In this document: piece by piece, positions 12,701 through 27,396 of the stretch
Numbering within the stretch: the first letter of the stretch is position 1
Layout of the letters: each line of letters opens with the position of its first letter
Source of the DNA: Apis mellifera
Lineage: Eukaryota; Arthropoda; Insecta; Hymenoptera; Apidae
Reading direction: 5' to 3'
DNA length: 64,000 nucleotides
NCBI RefSeq assembly: GCF_003254395.2
Contig: NC_037651.1
Location: 2,790,001-2,854,000 of the forward strand
Notes under the pieces: model-generated
Seen by the model: only the letters and a program-made list of their open reading frames with translations
Databases searched by the model: none
What the model was told of the DNA's origin: nothing
Made by a program: the position numbers and the translations under genes

Positions 12701-15700
12701 AGCCTTTACCAACTTTTCAACAAGGTTAAAAATTAAGTTGTCGAGGATTTGGAATCGTTTAGATGGAAATAATATTGATTCGTATAACTGAGATCGAGTT
12801 AAGTTTTGATCCGTTTCAGAATGAAATTTATTTCCATAAGAAAAGAAATCTTCCAATGCGAATTATTTCTCATAATCTCCTTCCCAATATTATTGATGTG
12901 AACAAGAGCGGGGGATAAGATTGATAAATCGATTTCTCTTCTAATCATCAGTTCAGTTGGCTGAAGAAATTCCGAGAATAGACACGTACTTTACGAGCAG
13001 TTGTTAATTTACGAGTCCCTCGAACTGTAGACGACACCTGAATCGCATATAGATTTTCCTTGAATCTTTCGATAAATCTGAAGACGTTTGATCGGGACGT
13101 GGTGAATGAACTGATGATGGGCTAGGTTCCGTATGTCGATGGTGGTTTAAGTATCTTTAATGTAAATTAGTAGCCGAGGAGTTAGGTTGAAAAATATTTT
13201 CTTCATATATATATATATATATATGTTTTGAGAAGCCAATAAATGCACAAAATATCATGAAGATAGATTAGTTAATCTCTTTAATTTGGTAACTTTGGTA
13301 ATTATAAGTTAGCTTCCTTATATATTTTATAGTTTATATTAAATTTCCTTTCAGCTTCTTAATTATTTTATAAAATTATAAAATTAACCACGAGTTGGAA
13401 GAAAATAAACGATAATGTCACAAGCGAGAAAACGAGATGTATAAGTAAGTGCACGAGCTGCAGAAACGCCACGTGGATTACACAGCAAACTTGTTTCTCT
13501 CGCGTGAAGCGTGGCTGACACGTGGTAGTACGTGCCGGCATTCCAGATATCTCCTTTTGATTATTCCATCACACAATCTGCCATTTTGCAAAAAGCCCTA
13601 TATAATGGAACTTACGAGACAGACTCGAAAATTTATTTTAAATAAATTTCTGATAACGATAATCATCAAGTTTCAAATCTATTTAAATTAATTTTATTAA
13701 CAAGATATATCAAAACCTATTTTCTAACAAAGAAAAACATAAATTCTATTTTAAAATTATAAAAATCCATAATAACAATTTATTCGACGTTAAACCTCGA
13801 CTAAAACATTCTATCCGTGAAATGAAAAGACAAACAGAACTTTCCACTTAACCTGATACATGTCTTTTTACCAATCCCCATTTTCCCTAACCTCAAAATT
13901 GACGACCGACCGCCTCCTTTCTCACCCATTTTAAACGCTTGCCCACGTCCCACCTACCGAATATCCCCGTCCGATTCTAATATCCATCCGTTGCACGTAC
14001 AACCTTCTTCAATCTTCAGGTTTGCGGTTTGTAAAACGGTTAATGGACACACATCTGTTTACTCCTTCGATGCAGGGCTAACGGATGTAAGTTACACGAG
14101 CGAGCGTGGCGGTCGCGTGGATAACAAGTGGGACGAATCTGAAAATCCGTATGGTGGCTCCGTGAGTCGAATTTCAGATCTCAACTCTTGGCAGATTCCC
14201 ACGATCCGGTAACGAGCCACTTGACTCTTCGAGGCGTGATCTGCGTGCCCGAAGTCGCGTGGCCCTTTCATTCGAGGAAAAATCCAGGTGTTCGAATTCG
14301 GGGCTTACCTAGATGAGATTTTTCCCATGACGAAGGAATCGCGATGCAACTGTTGCCCACCATTATGCTCTTAGAGCTTATTGTTGGAGCTATTTCGATA
14401 TCGAAGGAGGACCCATTATGCGTTTCTTTTCATCGCTCGCGCATTTGTGTTCTATACTTGGCGTATATGCGAGATGTCGAGAGCATACGTATTGCTGAAG
14501 AATGAGTGGGTATAAAATGACGTGATGCAGAGTCAGAATAGATAAAAATTGAAGTTGTGAATTGTATAAATAATTGTAGAAAATTTTTATTCGAGTTGAT
14601 TTATTCGAATGAAAAATAATTTGACACGAGAGACGATTATTCGAATCGATTAACATTTATTTCTTTGCAACTTATTAAACTTGATATTGAATATTTTCCT
14701 TTCGAAATTCCTGTTTTCTGCTTTAAATAAATAGTTCATCGGAAAGATATTGTTATCTATATAGGACAATTATTTATATATTATTTTAATGATTATTTCT
14801 CAAATGCCTTATTTTAATAATGCTCAAGCTTCGTTATGTCAACTTGAATATAGTTTAAAGCGATCTTAAAAACTGTTATTAAGATAATTGAGAAGTTCGA
14901 TCACTTATTAAATACAGTTATTCGCATTAATATTCGGATACCGTTACTTCATACACGAAAGAATTATTTAGATATCTTGTTTACGATGTACATACATGAA
15001 AATGTGAATTATTTATTATTTTATAAATAAATTGAAGAGAAAAATTTTGCATCGAATAAATCATTCGAATGAAGTTATCAAACAAAAGATATATAATATG
15101 TCGATTAAACATTTTTTTTTAACATCGAATGCAAAATAATATATCGAATATATAAGATAAAACAAGTAACAGTAACAACAACAATTTTTATCAATTAAAA
15201 AGACATTAAATATTTCAAGAATAATCGATTGCACGATAAATTTTACTAAATGAAATTCCATTGATGAAAAATTCATGGAACATTAATTATTTATAAAGAT
15301 CCTTTAAAATGTTTCAAAGAGATAAATGAACAATTATCTTTTTTTCGTTAAAAATTCTCTATATAAATAACTGTTCAGTAGATTAAACCTGCACAAATGT
15401 TTATAACACTATCTATTAAAGTTGCAAGTATTAATAAAAGCGAATATATATACGTTTATAAGGCTGTTAAAGTTAAAAATATAAAAATACGCGAAAATAT
15501 GTTCTGACACTTTAAAACAAAAATTATAAATCGAATCCTTCTCATTAAAATGACGCACAATGTAAACCACGTGCAATCTCCCTGTAATTTAAAAAAGTAG
15601 TTTAAATGGGACATAAATTACATGGTAATGAAGCAAATTATAAAGAAAGGTGCACTTTATTTTCGAAATAAAACCTTCCATATTGTCATTGATCGTTTTT

Positions 15701-16470
15701 CGCCGCTTCGTATCCGAATATAATTTCCCAAAACGTATAAATTCGCCACGAAATCAGCGACTTTGCGCATTAATAACCGTTCGCGCCGCCATCAAGGCGG
15801 TTGTACGCGAAATTGGCCCGAAAAACATCAACAGGAGGATACTAATTTCTCTCCCCCCTTGGTCGATTGTATCGACGATATTTTAATGAACCAACCTTAC
15901 TTTAAAAAAGGAAAAAAAAAAAAAAAAAAGGATGATGAAAAAAAGCACGAAGAAAATACTATCATGAAGAAAATTTTCATGCAGAAATAAAAATTTTTTT
16001 AAACGCAATAATGACTATTTTTTAATTGCGATTATAGATGTATTAATAAAATAAATTGATAATTAACTCTTTAACAATATAATAAAATGATAAAAGATAA
16101 AAATAAATAATATAAAAGAAATAAAATTGACCGAATTATCTACAAATAATTATAATCTCTAAATCCTTCAGAGAATCTCTAAAAATATGTAATTCTTTTC
16201 ATCAAATATAAAATATACTTTAAACAATAAATAAACAAGAAAAGCCATTAAATGCAATAATAATTTAATTTCATTTCTCGCGAAAAGATTTTCTTTTTCG
16301 AATATTTGCGATGATAAATTTTGCCATTATTCGACTTGAAATATCTAAGAGAATGAAATGAACGAAAAAAAAAAAAAAAAGAAACAAAAATAACTGTTCC
16401 CTAATTGCAACTACAATTACCAATAAAATACACGCCGCAATTTGCAGCGTGTTAACCAATTAACGACGAC
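12701..16470. other. Intergenic DNA
   Basis: Mostly AT-rich. A GC-richer patch at 13900-14360 carries a Su(H)-type site (TTCCCACG, 14196-14203). No gene supported. Confidence 0.5.
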
Positions 16471-16512
16471 GAATAAAAATGACAAAGATCAAGAACGAAA
16501 AAACTCACTTAC

Positions 16513-16980
16513 CTCGACATGCCCCTACCATGGCCAAGAGGCTTTACGGTGCAGTGGTTAGGGTGGTGGAGAAGAGTCGAATCTGGCCGTTACAACTGGA
16601 GGAGCGTGGGAAGGCAGAAGTCGCGAATCCTTGTAAGGAACCGTTGTACTTCCTGAAGGAGGTCCTGCACCTGACGTCCTCCTCGCCCGTGAGAAAGATT
16701 CCGGCTCGATGCACCAATGGCCTCTCCTTTCCTCCCCAACCGTGCCGCTCTAACGGCCACGCGAGCAGCACGCTTTCAGCACGTTTCGTCGACGTGGGAA
16801 GGATCTCGTGCCTCCGAGACCTTATCCCTTATTTTCTTCTTTTTTTCTCTCCCTCTCTCTCTCTCTCTCTCTCTTTCTTTTTTTTTATATTCCTTCTCTC
16901 GCCTTCTTCTTCTGCTTTTTTTTCCCTTCCCCTCTTCCTCCTTGATGTCGAATCTTAACCGAATCGAGGCTACTTAAGGG
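16513..16980 (-). other. CpG-rich island with splice donor and two Su(H) sites (possible first exon)
   Basis: On the minus strand the island ends in ATGTCGAG|GTAAGTGAG, an excellent donor preceded by an ATG 8 bases before the junction. Su(H)-type CGTGGGAA occurs at 16605-16612 and 16793-16800. A CT tract (16853-16873) lies upstream on this strand. It could be a 5' exon with a start codon for a leftward gene, but no matching downstream exon was found. Confidence 0.35.
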
Positions 16981-19900
16981 GGTTGGGTGTCGTTGTCATT
17001 GGCCTCTTGGGAAACTTTATCACGGATTCCTTTTTTTTCACATCTTCTTTTTTTTTGCGCGCGTGTGTGTGTGTGTGCGTATGGAGAAAGGAAAGACTGT
17101 TTCGGGAACGGAACGGTTTGATCGGGGGTGAAACGTGGCGATGGCGTGGCTAGGATTGCTTCGTCTGTTTCCTTTTTTTTCCTCTTGTCAGGGAGAGTGG
17201 GAATTTGTGGCATTTGGTCGGAATTAGTGGTTTGGAGATTGTATTGGAATGTTTAAGCATCGCGAGGGAAGTGTTGATTGCATCGGACGTTAGGTATCTG
17301 GTTTCTTTATTTTTTTTTTTTTTGTATTCTATATTATTATGAATTGTTTTATTCTTTAAATGAAATTTAATTTTGTAAATCACATGTTTTATGAAAAATT
17401 GTGTATCAATAAGAAAAATCAATGTCAGTTTTATATATATTTATTGTTTCATATTGCAATGATAAATTAATCATGGCAAGAGGAAATAGAATGCGTGAGG
17501 AAAAATCATATTAAAAATTATTATTAAGTTGGTATTAAAAATTATAATGAAATGAGATGAAAATGGAAGCTGTGTTTGATAAAAATAATTTAAAATGTTT
17601 GTTTAGTCTGCTTTGAAACATAACATGGTCATATTGAAATGTTAAATCTTTTTAATGATTGAAAAAGTAGGTCAACGACGTCATAGGAAAGGGGGAGAAA
17701 AAAAGGCGTGCAGAATGAACCGACAACGACTTCAGTCGAAATGTTCCTTTAGATGTTAATTGTTGTCTGGTGGGAATGCTCCCCCACGATGGAGCTACAC
17801 GATTCTTTGGGCAAAAACGTGTCTGCGAATAACCGAAATGTACAGACAAAATAAAACCTCTTTCACAATTGACAGAACTCCTACGATGGCCTTTAATATA
17901 TTTTGATCAAAAATAATTATTAAATTCATTAATTTATTTGCAATTAAATTTACGTATATATTATAAGAAAAATTATTTTGAAAAGTTTTTCTCAGGTTAT
18001 CAAAGAATTAAATTAAAATATCAACTGCATTTTTTATTTTTGTTCAAATAAAATATTCTAATGAATAAATTATATTTTATTAAATATTATAAATCCAACT
18101 CCAATATATTATTCAAAATAATGGATTGCATTATTTCTCAAGCTATCATTTATAAAAGTTGAAACCATAAATTCATACGAGATATAAATAATTCATTACA
18201 ATTAATCTTTAAAATGAAGTAGTATCTAATATATCGACCAAGAAGACTGGTTCCAATGAAATAATTCACGCCCCAAGAAATTCGTTCCCCACAATCGATT
18301 TATAGTCTCGAACCACTTTGAATCATATTATAATCTTTCATTCCTGCGTATCTTTTTATTTTATCACATCGAGTTGATAAAAATAATTTTCAATTCTCTA
18401 CTCAATTATAGAAACTATTAAAATAATAATATGAAATAACTAATTCATGACAAATTAATCATGACATCTTTTGCAATTACTTTGCATTCTTAACTAGAAT
18501 AATTATTAATTAGAATAATTAACATATTTTGATTTTTTAAAATAAAATAATTTTAATATACTAATTCCAAATAAATAGGTAGGATTGTTAAATAAAAATT
18601 TTCACTATGATAGTTATCTTATTCCAAAATCAGAACTCTTAGCTCTTCTCCAAATTCCTCACCCCCAATATCGTGATTGCACTGGGTCAACGAGTGTAAT
18701 CTTGTTCGTAAATCATAGCATGTAGGATACGTACACGTAGATGCTGCGTGTTGAAAATAGTAGAGGGACGGCGCCAGGGATTTCACGATGAGGTTTACAT
18801 CTATTTCGAGGGGTAAAGAAAGAAGGAGGATACACCCCACGCTAACCACCTGACGCACCCCGCTCGTGGGAACCGAAAAACCGTAGGAATCTTCTAACTT
18901 TCATGGCAACGTGTGACCGCATGCACGGGGTTGTAGGGATGCGTTTAATTTCCCAAACAACTTTGTGAAATTTTATGGAATCGTATTATAGGATTGTTAT
19001 TATACGATACCATTTAAAATTATCCAAACACTTTATATATTTTAAACAAAAAATAATAAGAATAATTATGAAACAGTTACGTCCAAATAAAATAATATTT
19101 GATGTATTATTTTATATGCTTAAGTCTATATTATTACAAATATTATTATTTAACAGATGAAGAAAATCGAGAAATAAACTTTTTATATTTTTGATTAATA
19201 AATGAATTTAAATGAATAATTAACCAATCAATTCTGTGATATATAGTACTATAGATACATATGAATTTTAAGATATAATTACTTAATAGATAAGATTTTA
19301 TCAAAATATACTATTATAAGTCACAATTATAATAGTATTTTAAAACAGAAAGAAATAATAAAATTATTCCATCTTCCTTAACATTTAATATAAAAATTAA
19401 ATTGAATTGAATTATTCAAGAGATTATTTGATAAGAAGAGAGAAAAAAGATGAACTATCGGAAATCATATTTACGGATTTGCCAGGATTTCCAGTGAACG
19501 ATTTACGCGGGAACGAGTATAAAACTACATAGCTTTAATAGGAGTTGATGGAACATCCGGTTTACCGTCGATTTCCAGGGAGCACGCGTGCCGTATGCAC
19601 GCGCCGCTCTCCACCAGAGAGGTTGCGCCGCATACATGGGAATATGGTGCGTGACAATATTCAACGGCCCGCCCGAGAAAACGAGAGACGGTTTATGAGC
19701 GAGTACGCGGCGTGAAAGTATGTGGGAAGTCCATTGCGATTCGAACCCAACGTCCGGCTTCTTTGGAACACTCTTGTTCCCGGCTATAGTGTAATATTAC
19801 CCAGGAGTAATGTTCTGGAAGGGTGTCATAAGAACCCTGCGAATGTTTACGTAAATGAATATGGGGTGATCGAACTGGGATTGAAGACCCCAAGTTTATT

Positions 19901-20860
19901 TTGAACATAAAGATATAAAGATATGAAAAAAGGAATGTCGCAAAATGCTTTAATAAGAGAATTCAGTTCCAATTGAGGTGTTTATAAATTTTATTGATTA
20001 TTATGAAAGAAAAAATCATTGCTTTGTATTTCAATTCTTTCTTATTATTATTGTATGATAATATAACTATGTTAATTGCACTTAAAATTGCATTAGAAAT
20101 TGCAAAAAACTAGGAATATTTTATGCTTGAATTAAAGAACAATTTATTAATGTTAATTAATATGGAAGTTTCTGAAAAATTAAAAATTTTCTAAAAAATA
20201 TTTAATTCTAAAGTTTAAAATATCAATAATAAATTAAAAAAATACAAGATGTTTTACTAAGGTGAAGAAAGAATAGAAGAATATAAAAAAGTGAAAAAAA
20301 AAAGAGAGATGCAAAGTAACACGAAGGTGTGGGATAGGCGGGAAGTAAGCTCTCAAGCAAAAAACAAGAGAACAAAAGAGAAAAACGAGAAGAGGAAATA
20401 AGAAGGTAAGAAGTCAGGAGCAGGATTATTGTAATGCTGAAACAATGGCCCACTCTGTATGTAAAAGAACGTAGCTCTGTTATAAGGGAGAGCGTGCCGT
20501 GTCGCACGAGCGCCGCGTGCACGCGCGAATCTCTTGTACACACTCTTGCAAAAGTTAGTACTTACATTACTACTAAATATAATGACAAACAATCCTTTAT
20601 AATTTCAAATTGACAATTAAATTCAATTTCATATTATAAAAGTACTAATAAGATTGATAATAACAACAGCGAATATATATGGATATAATATTTGAACATT
20701 CATCTTTATTAAAATAAAAAGATTATTACTTCTTGATATATTTTATTTATACTAAAAACAATTATTCATATAACTAATATTATTCACCTATAAAAAAATC
20801 GTTAAATCATCGCCATAAAACTAGTTTCGTGCACTAACCTCAATCATACCATTCCCGCGC
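16981..20860. other. Intergenic DNA
   Basis: GC-richer patches at 17650-17870, 18640-18960 and 19480-19910. Su(H)-type matches occur at 18865-18872 and 19721-19728. No gene supported. Confidence 0.5.
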
Positions 20861-21580
20861 AATCGCAGCCAAGTTCAGATTGTCCAATCACAATTCCAAT
20901 TAACCAAACCTGCGTGTTCCTAACCTAAACCTTTCTCGAACAATTCCAAAGCCATCCAAAGGAAACCGCGAAACTACTCGTTTCGACATCTTCATCAGCT
21001 TTCATCCGCTTGAACGCGTCATTTTCAAACCTCACTGTAAACCACGCAACCCACTCAGGCCACCGCGAGGCGACGCGCGATTTCCACGGTGGACAAACCG
21101 CCATGAAAACGCTTCGCGTCGCGGTTCAAGAATCATGACAGGCGCGATCACTATGTTCGCGGTTTTATTCGCGAGGTATACAGCAAGTAGACAGATCGCG
21201 CGGGACACCGGCACGTTCGAGCGCGAAATCTATGGCGTGCAACGAATTCGAAATCGCTTGCCGTGGCGGCAGCGTGCGGAAGCGTGGGAACGGACGCTGT
21301 TAAGCCTTCTCAAAACAAAACACGAGCTAACTACGTGCCAGGAGAAGGGGGCACGCGACGCACCTGACTACCGGCGCAGCTTCCCCCACTCCGCAACCGC
21401 CGCGCCGCCACCGCGACCGCGACTGCGGCTGCGCCGCAACCGCGCGCGATACACGTGCCCCTGCCCCCCTCCCCGCGACCGACCGAGCGCCCACACCCAA
21501 CCCATTACCGACCGAACGGTTTATTAAGTCGTTACCCGGCCCCCAGCACGCCCCCGCATGCCGCCGAATTCCGCTCCTTT
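20861..21580. other. CpG-rich island, no supported gene
   Basis: Very GC-rich with a Su(H)-type CGTGGGAA at 21283-21290 and a CCGC/GCGAC-rich core near 21385-21490. The 130-residue frame is arginine/proline-rich low complexity typical of untranslated CpG DNA. Confidence 0.45.
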
Positions 21581-24500
21581 TTTTTCTCTCCTCTCTTTCC
21601 TTATTTTACGTACCGTGAAATATCGAAACGTTACAGTATCTATATTTGCTTATCTATATTTCTTACTGTTCGGATCGAATAGAAACGTAGTATATAGATA
21701 TATACTTAAGCATCTTTTTCATTGCTGTAGATATAACATGTAGATACCGACTAAGATTGATATTGTTGTGTTGATATCTTGTTCTGTAATAATATTGAAA
21801 AGGAAACGTATAGTATATTGGAATAGGAGATAATTCTGAAGATAGAAAATATTAAGTGTGATACAAAAAGATATTATACTGAAAGATTTCGAATCCCACT
21901 GTTAATTTTTATCATTTTCTTGGAAGGTGTAAATTTGATAGATCCTTTTTTTTTTTTTATTGGAATGATGAAGATAACATCTCAAATGTATACATCAAAG
22001 AAAGAAGGAAATTCTATCGTTTCTTTTTATATCTTTAGTAATATTATATGTTATAATTGTCGAATGTTATCTAATATTATTCATCAACAGATTGGTTATT
22101 TATTTAGCTTTAAGATGAGTTGCATTATTTCACGTTCTTGTCTTCTTTCTCATCTTTTTATATTTTCTTACATATTTCCTTTATATACATCATTGTATTT
22201 GTGTCACAATTGTGTACAAATTAACAAAATTTAACAATAAATTATTAATCAATAATTTTAAATTCAAAAATACAATAAAATACTAAAAAAATAATAATAA
22301 ATAACACAATAAAATTAAAATATTTCGAATACTTATTTAATTATTATTATTTACAAAATGATATAATTACAGATTAATTTTTGAAAATATCTTTATTTAT
22401 TATCGATAAAATTATGTTTAAACTTTCATATCTTCACGATCACTTTTATTTTAAATATTAATAACATATTTTAGCAATTTATTTATACACAAACTTTATA
22501 ATTTTGTGATGTACGATATCTCTGTAATCTCTTTTTATCAAGTATATAAAAAAAATACATATTTTGCACATCAAAGGAAAAAATTAATCCTTTAGTTTTC
22601 TTGTTTTCATGAAAAAGCATAAATTTTCTGCACATGCAACTAACTGTATTAAAAGTGTGTCGTTCATTGCGGAATCGTTACTTTCTCCGGCCAAGAGATA
22701 AACAGTACGTTAATTGATCCGATCTGTGTCAATTCAACGTAATAATAATGAAGTTCGTGATGTCGTGTTACATTCGACAAGGAAAAGAAGAAAGTAGCTT
22801 ATCTCTGCAAACTTGTATACATTTATGCACCTTGCAGCATATAATGAGAAATATTCGATTTAAATAGTTGCAATCATTGACACGTGAAAGTTGATTTATG
22901 TATTATATATAATTAAAGATGCATATTGTGGATTTTTAAAGTGTTGAAGTTTTTTATTTTTTATTAATATTACAAATGATTACGACGATTACGAAAACAG
23001 ATAAATACATAATGTATAACAATCGTAAGGCGTAAAGATAAATGTTTATCAATTTATCTCTATATATAACTACCTGTATTATCTCAAATATTTTATCTTT
23101 TCAGAGGAAATAAATTAGTTTGTTAAAATTTTAATTAAGTAACTTATATATAATTAACATTTTTTTATTTTGTAAGAAAAAATTTCAGAAAGAAAAATTA
23201 TTTGTTTTGAAGGAATAAAAATTTTTCTTCTCGTTACATTTCATCATTATTATCTTTTATCACGTACATACTTAAATAATTATTTTATAATGTTATTTAT
23301 ATATGATTAAATTTTGAACGTGCAATAAAAATTCTCTTCTTTGATTCTGTTAAACTCTGTTTATCTTTTTTATTTTTTATTTTCTCTTATTATTATGAAT
23401 TAATGATCCGTAATGACTGCAATAAATTTGACTGTGCATAGATGCCTTCCAAGAAATCATCCTTCATTAAACTTGCCATGGAGTCAATTTGGGCAAATGA
23501 CAAAGCGTGATCGTAAGTGCATTAAAGCTGATGGAATGATTTTGAGGAATTAAAAATAATGATAAAACGATTTCCATTTGATTCTAATCATGATAATTAA
23601 TCTTTTAATACATTAAAATTATATTAAAAACGTTAATTAAATTATGCTAATTATGTTAAAACAGATAAATCAATTGCACAAAAAAAAAGTAATATACTTA
23701 CTTATGTAAAAACAAACTTAAAAAAAAATATTTTACTTTAAATTTGATTACTTATCCTTGTATGGAAAAAATATGCTTCTAAATATCCATTTATAGATCT
23801 AGAAATTTAAAATTTCATAGTTTTTACACTTTTTATTTCACATTTCATTCTTCACATAAAATCCTCTTACGCATGATATTAATGAATCCATAATTTATAA
23901 CTTAAAATTTAACATTTTACCTACAAAATAATAGATTAATTGAAATTTATAAAATTTCAAACATATTGACAATATACATACATTTGATACAAGTTGTGAT
24001 AAAATTTTCCTAATAATTATTAATTGAACTATACTTTATGAAAAGAGAGACAGTCCGTGTTACAAAGGTAGTCCAAATTTTCAGCGATCATCAAACGAAA
24101 AGACGGGGTCCTTAGCCTTACACGCGAGGTTTGTAGTAGTTGCGTAACACATACTCACGACTCGCATGAATGAATGCATTCATAAACCTGAACCCGACGC
24201 AGCGTGCATGTTACACGTACACACAGTTGGACTGCAATCTCAATAAGAAAATATGTCTATTATGTTGTTACAATAACGATATCAATTCATTGACTGTCGT
24301 GGCACTGTGCGAGCCCTATTGTCTTCAAACGATTGCTGGCCTGCCCGTATTTGACAGGCCACGTTAACCCATGTTTTCTTTTCTTTTCCTCTGAATTCGC
24401 CTCTCCCTTAACGAAATGCAATATGTGTCGTATATTGTTCCGCGCGTGAAAATTCATGTAAGGAAACAAGAAGAGAACACAAATGACTCGTGGTTATTAA

Positions 24501-27090
24501 GTGACGTTAATTCTCTTCTTCTTCTTTTTTTTTTTACGAATTAAATAAAATTACGAAAAATAAAAAGATTGAAGACCATCCGTTGGCTAAAACGAAATAT
24601 TACAGGAGAGATGATCGTGCAACATCATTCAAAAGACACGTACTTGTGTTACGTAATTAATACGTAAATTTAGTTGTACATAATTTTTAATATCTGTGTA
24701 ATTTATTATGGAAATTATAATTTATTAATATTATTACATCAAAATTCGTAATTTGAAACTTAATTTTTCTCGTTTTATTTTATTTATGTAAAATTTATTA
24801 ATTAAATCCAATACCCATTTCGTATATGAATAAATATGTTAATACATATAACTGTATATTTGTACACGTGAATTCTTAATGTTTATATACATGAATATTA
24901 AACACATAACTACATATTGGACACGAATTTTTAATTCTCTAACATATATTACAGATGTACAACTTTAATACACGTTTAAAACGTGAGTCTCAATCAAAAT
25001 CTTCTATTATAAATATGTAAATCAGTATTAATATTAATCATTAATCATTTAAGTCATTCTTAAAATTAATCTTTATAGGTAATTTAATTATATCATAACA
25101 TAAAACAACAAGTAAAGCTATGTGTTATAATTATCTATCAATTAAATTATTTATAAATTTTACATATAAAAGACTTACCAGAAATAAAGTCTTCGTATGA
25201 TAACGATCGTTCTTAACCTAACAAAATAATTTCCATTCATAATAGTAGCTTTCAGATGATCAACATGTATTTCAAAATTCTCAACAATCTTGTGAATATT
25301 CGGTGATATTAACAATATTAACAATGTGTATTGATTCCTATATACGATAATATAGTTTTGAAATATTGATTATATTGATGCATCAAACGTTCTGTAACAG
25401 TTTTAACCAATAAAATTTTTCCTGTTAATACTGTAACTACAAACATTATTATCCATAATAACTGTTAATTAATTGTTAATACTTATCGTTTAAAACTATC
25501 TTCTTAACTCCTTCCAAAATTTATACTGCCTTCCATATTCAAACCAATAAGTACAAGAATTCTCTCGATCTTCGTCGTCGAAAAATCGTTACAATTTAAG
25601 CTTTTGGAAAGAGAAAGAGTAAAAAATTGGAAAATGGGATGGAAAGGTTTGCGAAGAAGGATTAAACTCGAGGCAATTTCGATTTCTAGGGTAGATAATT
25701 GATTTCGTCGGCTGATCATGGATCAGTACTTCCTCCGGACAAAACTGATATACGATGTTTTAACCGGCGGACCACAGTCTGGTAATTGAATTTAAAGGGC
25801 GGAAGCGAAGAAATCTGGTCCCCTTTCGTATTAACCTAATCAAGTTCAGTTGCCGGTACCGTCGGTCGTCGCGGCCACAATAGAGACATTAAATTGTTAG
25901 TACGGATTTATTAAACCCGACGCTGTTACAGCCGTGAAACTATTTAACTCTTCGAAGGTCTGCTCCGTTCCAATTACGCGCGAACGAGCATAACCGCCCA
26001 CCCGATATCTCTTCTATCAATCTTGTGCCGACTTTGATACCTTGAAATGATTTTCTCCGGAAATTGCAATTCTAATCTTCGCACAAATTGATTCTTCTTC
26101 GATCTGTTTATCGATATCTTCTATCCATAAAATTCTTTTCATTTTATGCATCTTTCGTTTGTACAAATTTTTATTAATTCTATTTTACATTAATTTCCAA
26201 TCTTTTTCTATATATATATATATATGTATATACACATATCATTATTATGAGTTTTGTCTTAATATAAATAAGGATCATGGATTATTTACATATTTACTGT
26301 AAATTATTAACAATATTGCTTTAAATACTAATTTATACCTTCTCTTTCTATACAATATTTTACATTTTGATAATTGATATCATTATCAAAGTATTTTTAT
26401 CAAAAATAAAGAAAAAATTGTTTATTAATCAACCAGTGAAATAATCTAATCTTCTATGATATTCAATATTTGATTTTATTATGTTATTCTCATATGGGTT
26501 ATAAGATGTGTGATGTACAAATTTCTCAAATCGTATAAAATATCATTTACACATCAATATTTTACATATTATTTTTATGATAACCTGTAAAAATTCTCGA
26601 AATTCTATAAATTCCACGATACAATTGTTTTGCAAATTGATACAAAAATTGCTTCCTTTATTTCGTTAAAAGATAATAAATATTAAAAAAACTGTCGATA
26701 TCCATATTCATAATCGATTCGTTATATAAACAGTGCTTTATAAGGTTTCATCATTATTTAAATATGAAAGCTAAAATAAAAATTGTATACATTTTCATCC
26801 TCTATTTCTGTGAACATTTGCTAATTTTTTTTTTTTTAACTTACAACCAAAATTAAGTACATCCCTAAATTATTGCGAACCTATCAATACCCTTTACTTC
26901 TAACCTTATTTTCAAGCGAAGACACTGAAGATTAATTAAACGTACAGTTTATCCAAGATAACATATTCGGGACGGATCGGAAAAATTCGAACGAAATCGT
27001 CAGAAATCTCGTATCGCATATATAGATTTCTGCGAAAGTTATGAAATCCAGAATTTGAATGTATATATATAAAACATATTAAACATATTA
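21581..27090. other. AT-rich intergenic DNA
   Basis: GC-richer patches at 22600-22860, 24050-24480 and 25720-26040 only. 24170-24183 is a 14-bp palindrome (ATGAATGCATTCAT). No gene supported. Confidence 0.55.
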
Positions 27091-27094
27091 AATT

Positions 27095-27100
27095 TTTATT
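27095..27100 (-). terminator. Probable polyadenylation signal of the divergent TTLL gene
   Basis: AATAAA on the minus strand about 300 nt after the stop codon at 27397; no closer canonical signal was seen. Confidence 0.4.
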
Positions 27101-27396
27101 TCATCTTTAACCCATGAACATTATTCCCTTTTTACATATTTTCTCTTCCGTATTCGTTCTCGAAACGATCACGTCCGACTTTTGCCGAACAGAACCGAAA
27201 TGAGTTGTTCGCGTATTACCGATAAACGATAATCTGGATTTCGAAACTTTCGATAATATCGAGATCTCTCGATACATTATAATCTGAAATATTTTGCTCA
27301 AGAAAAACGATTCACACGTTTCGAAAAATGATTCCAAAGATACTCTTCGAGTATTTCTTACCGGATTACCAATCTCAGATTAAAAAAATCTCATCT

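Noticed and set aside
19735..19750. Minus-strand GGGTTCGAATCGC resembling a tRNA B box
   Set aside because: No matching A box, anticodon arm or acceptor stem nearby.
24337..24361. TGGCCTG/CAGGCCA hairpin followed by T-rich DNA
   Set aside because: Resembles a bacterial terminator, but this is eukaryotic DNA; 7-bp arms are expected by chance.
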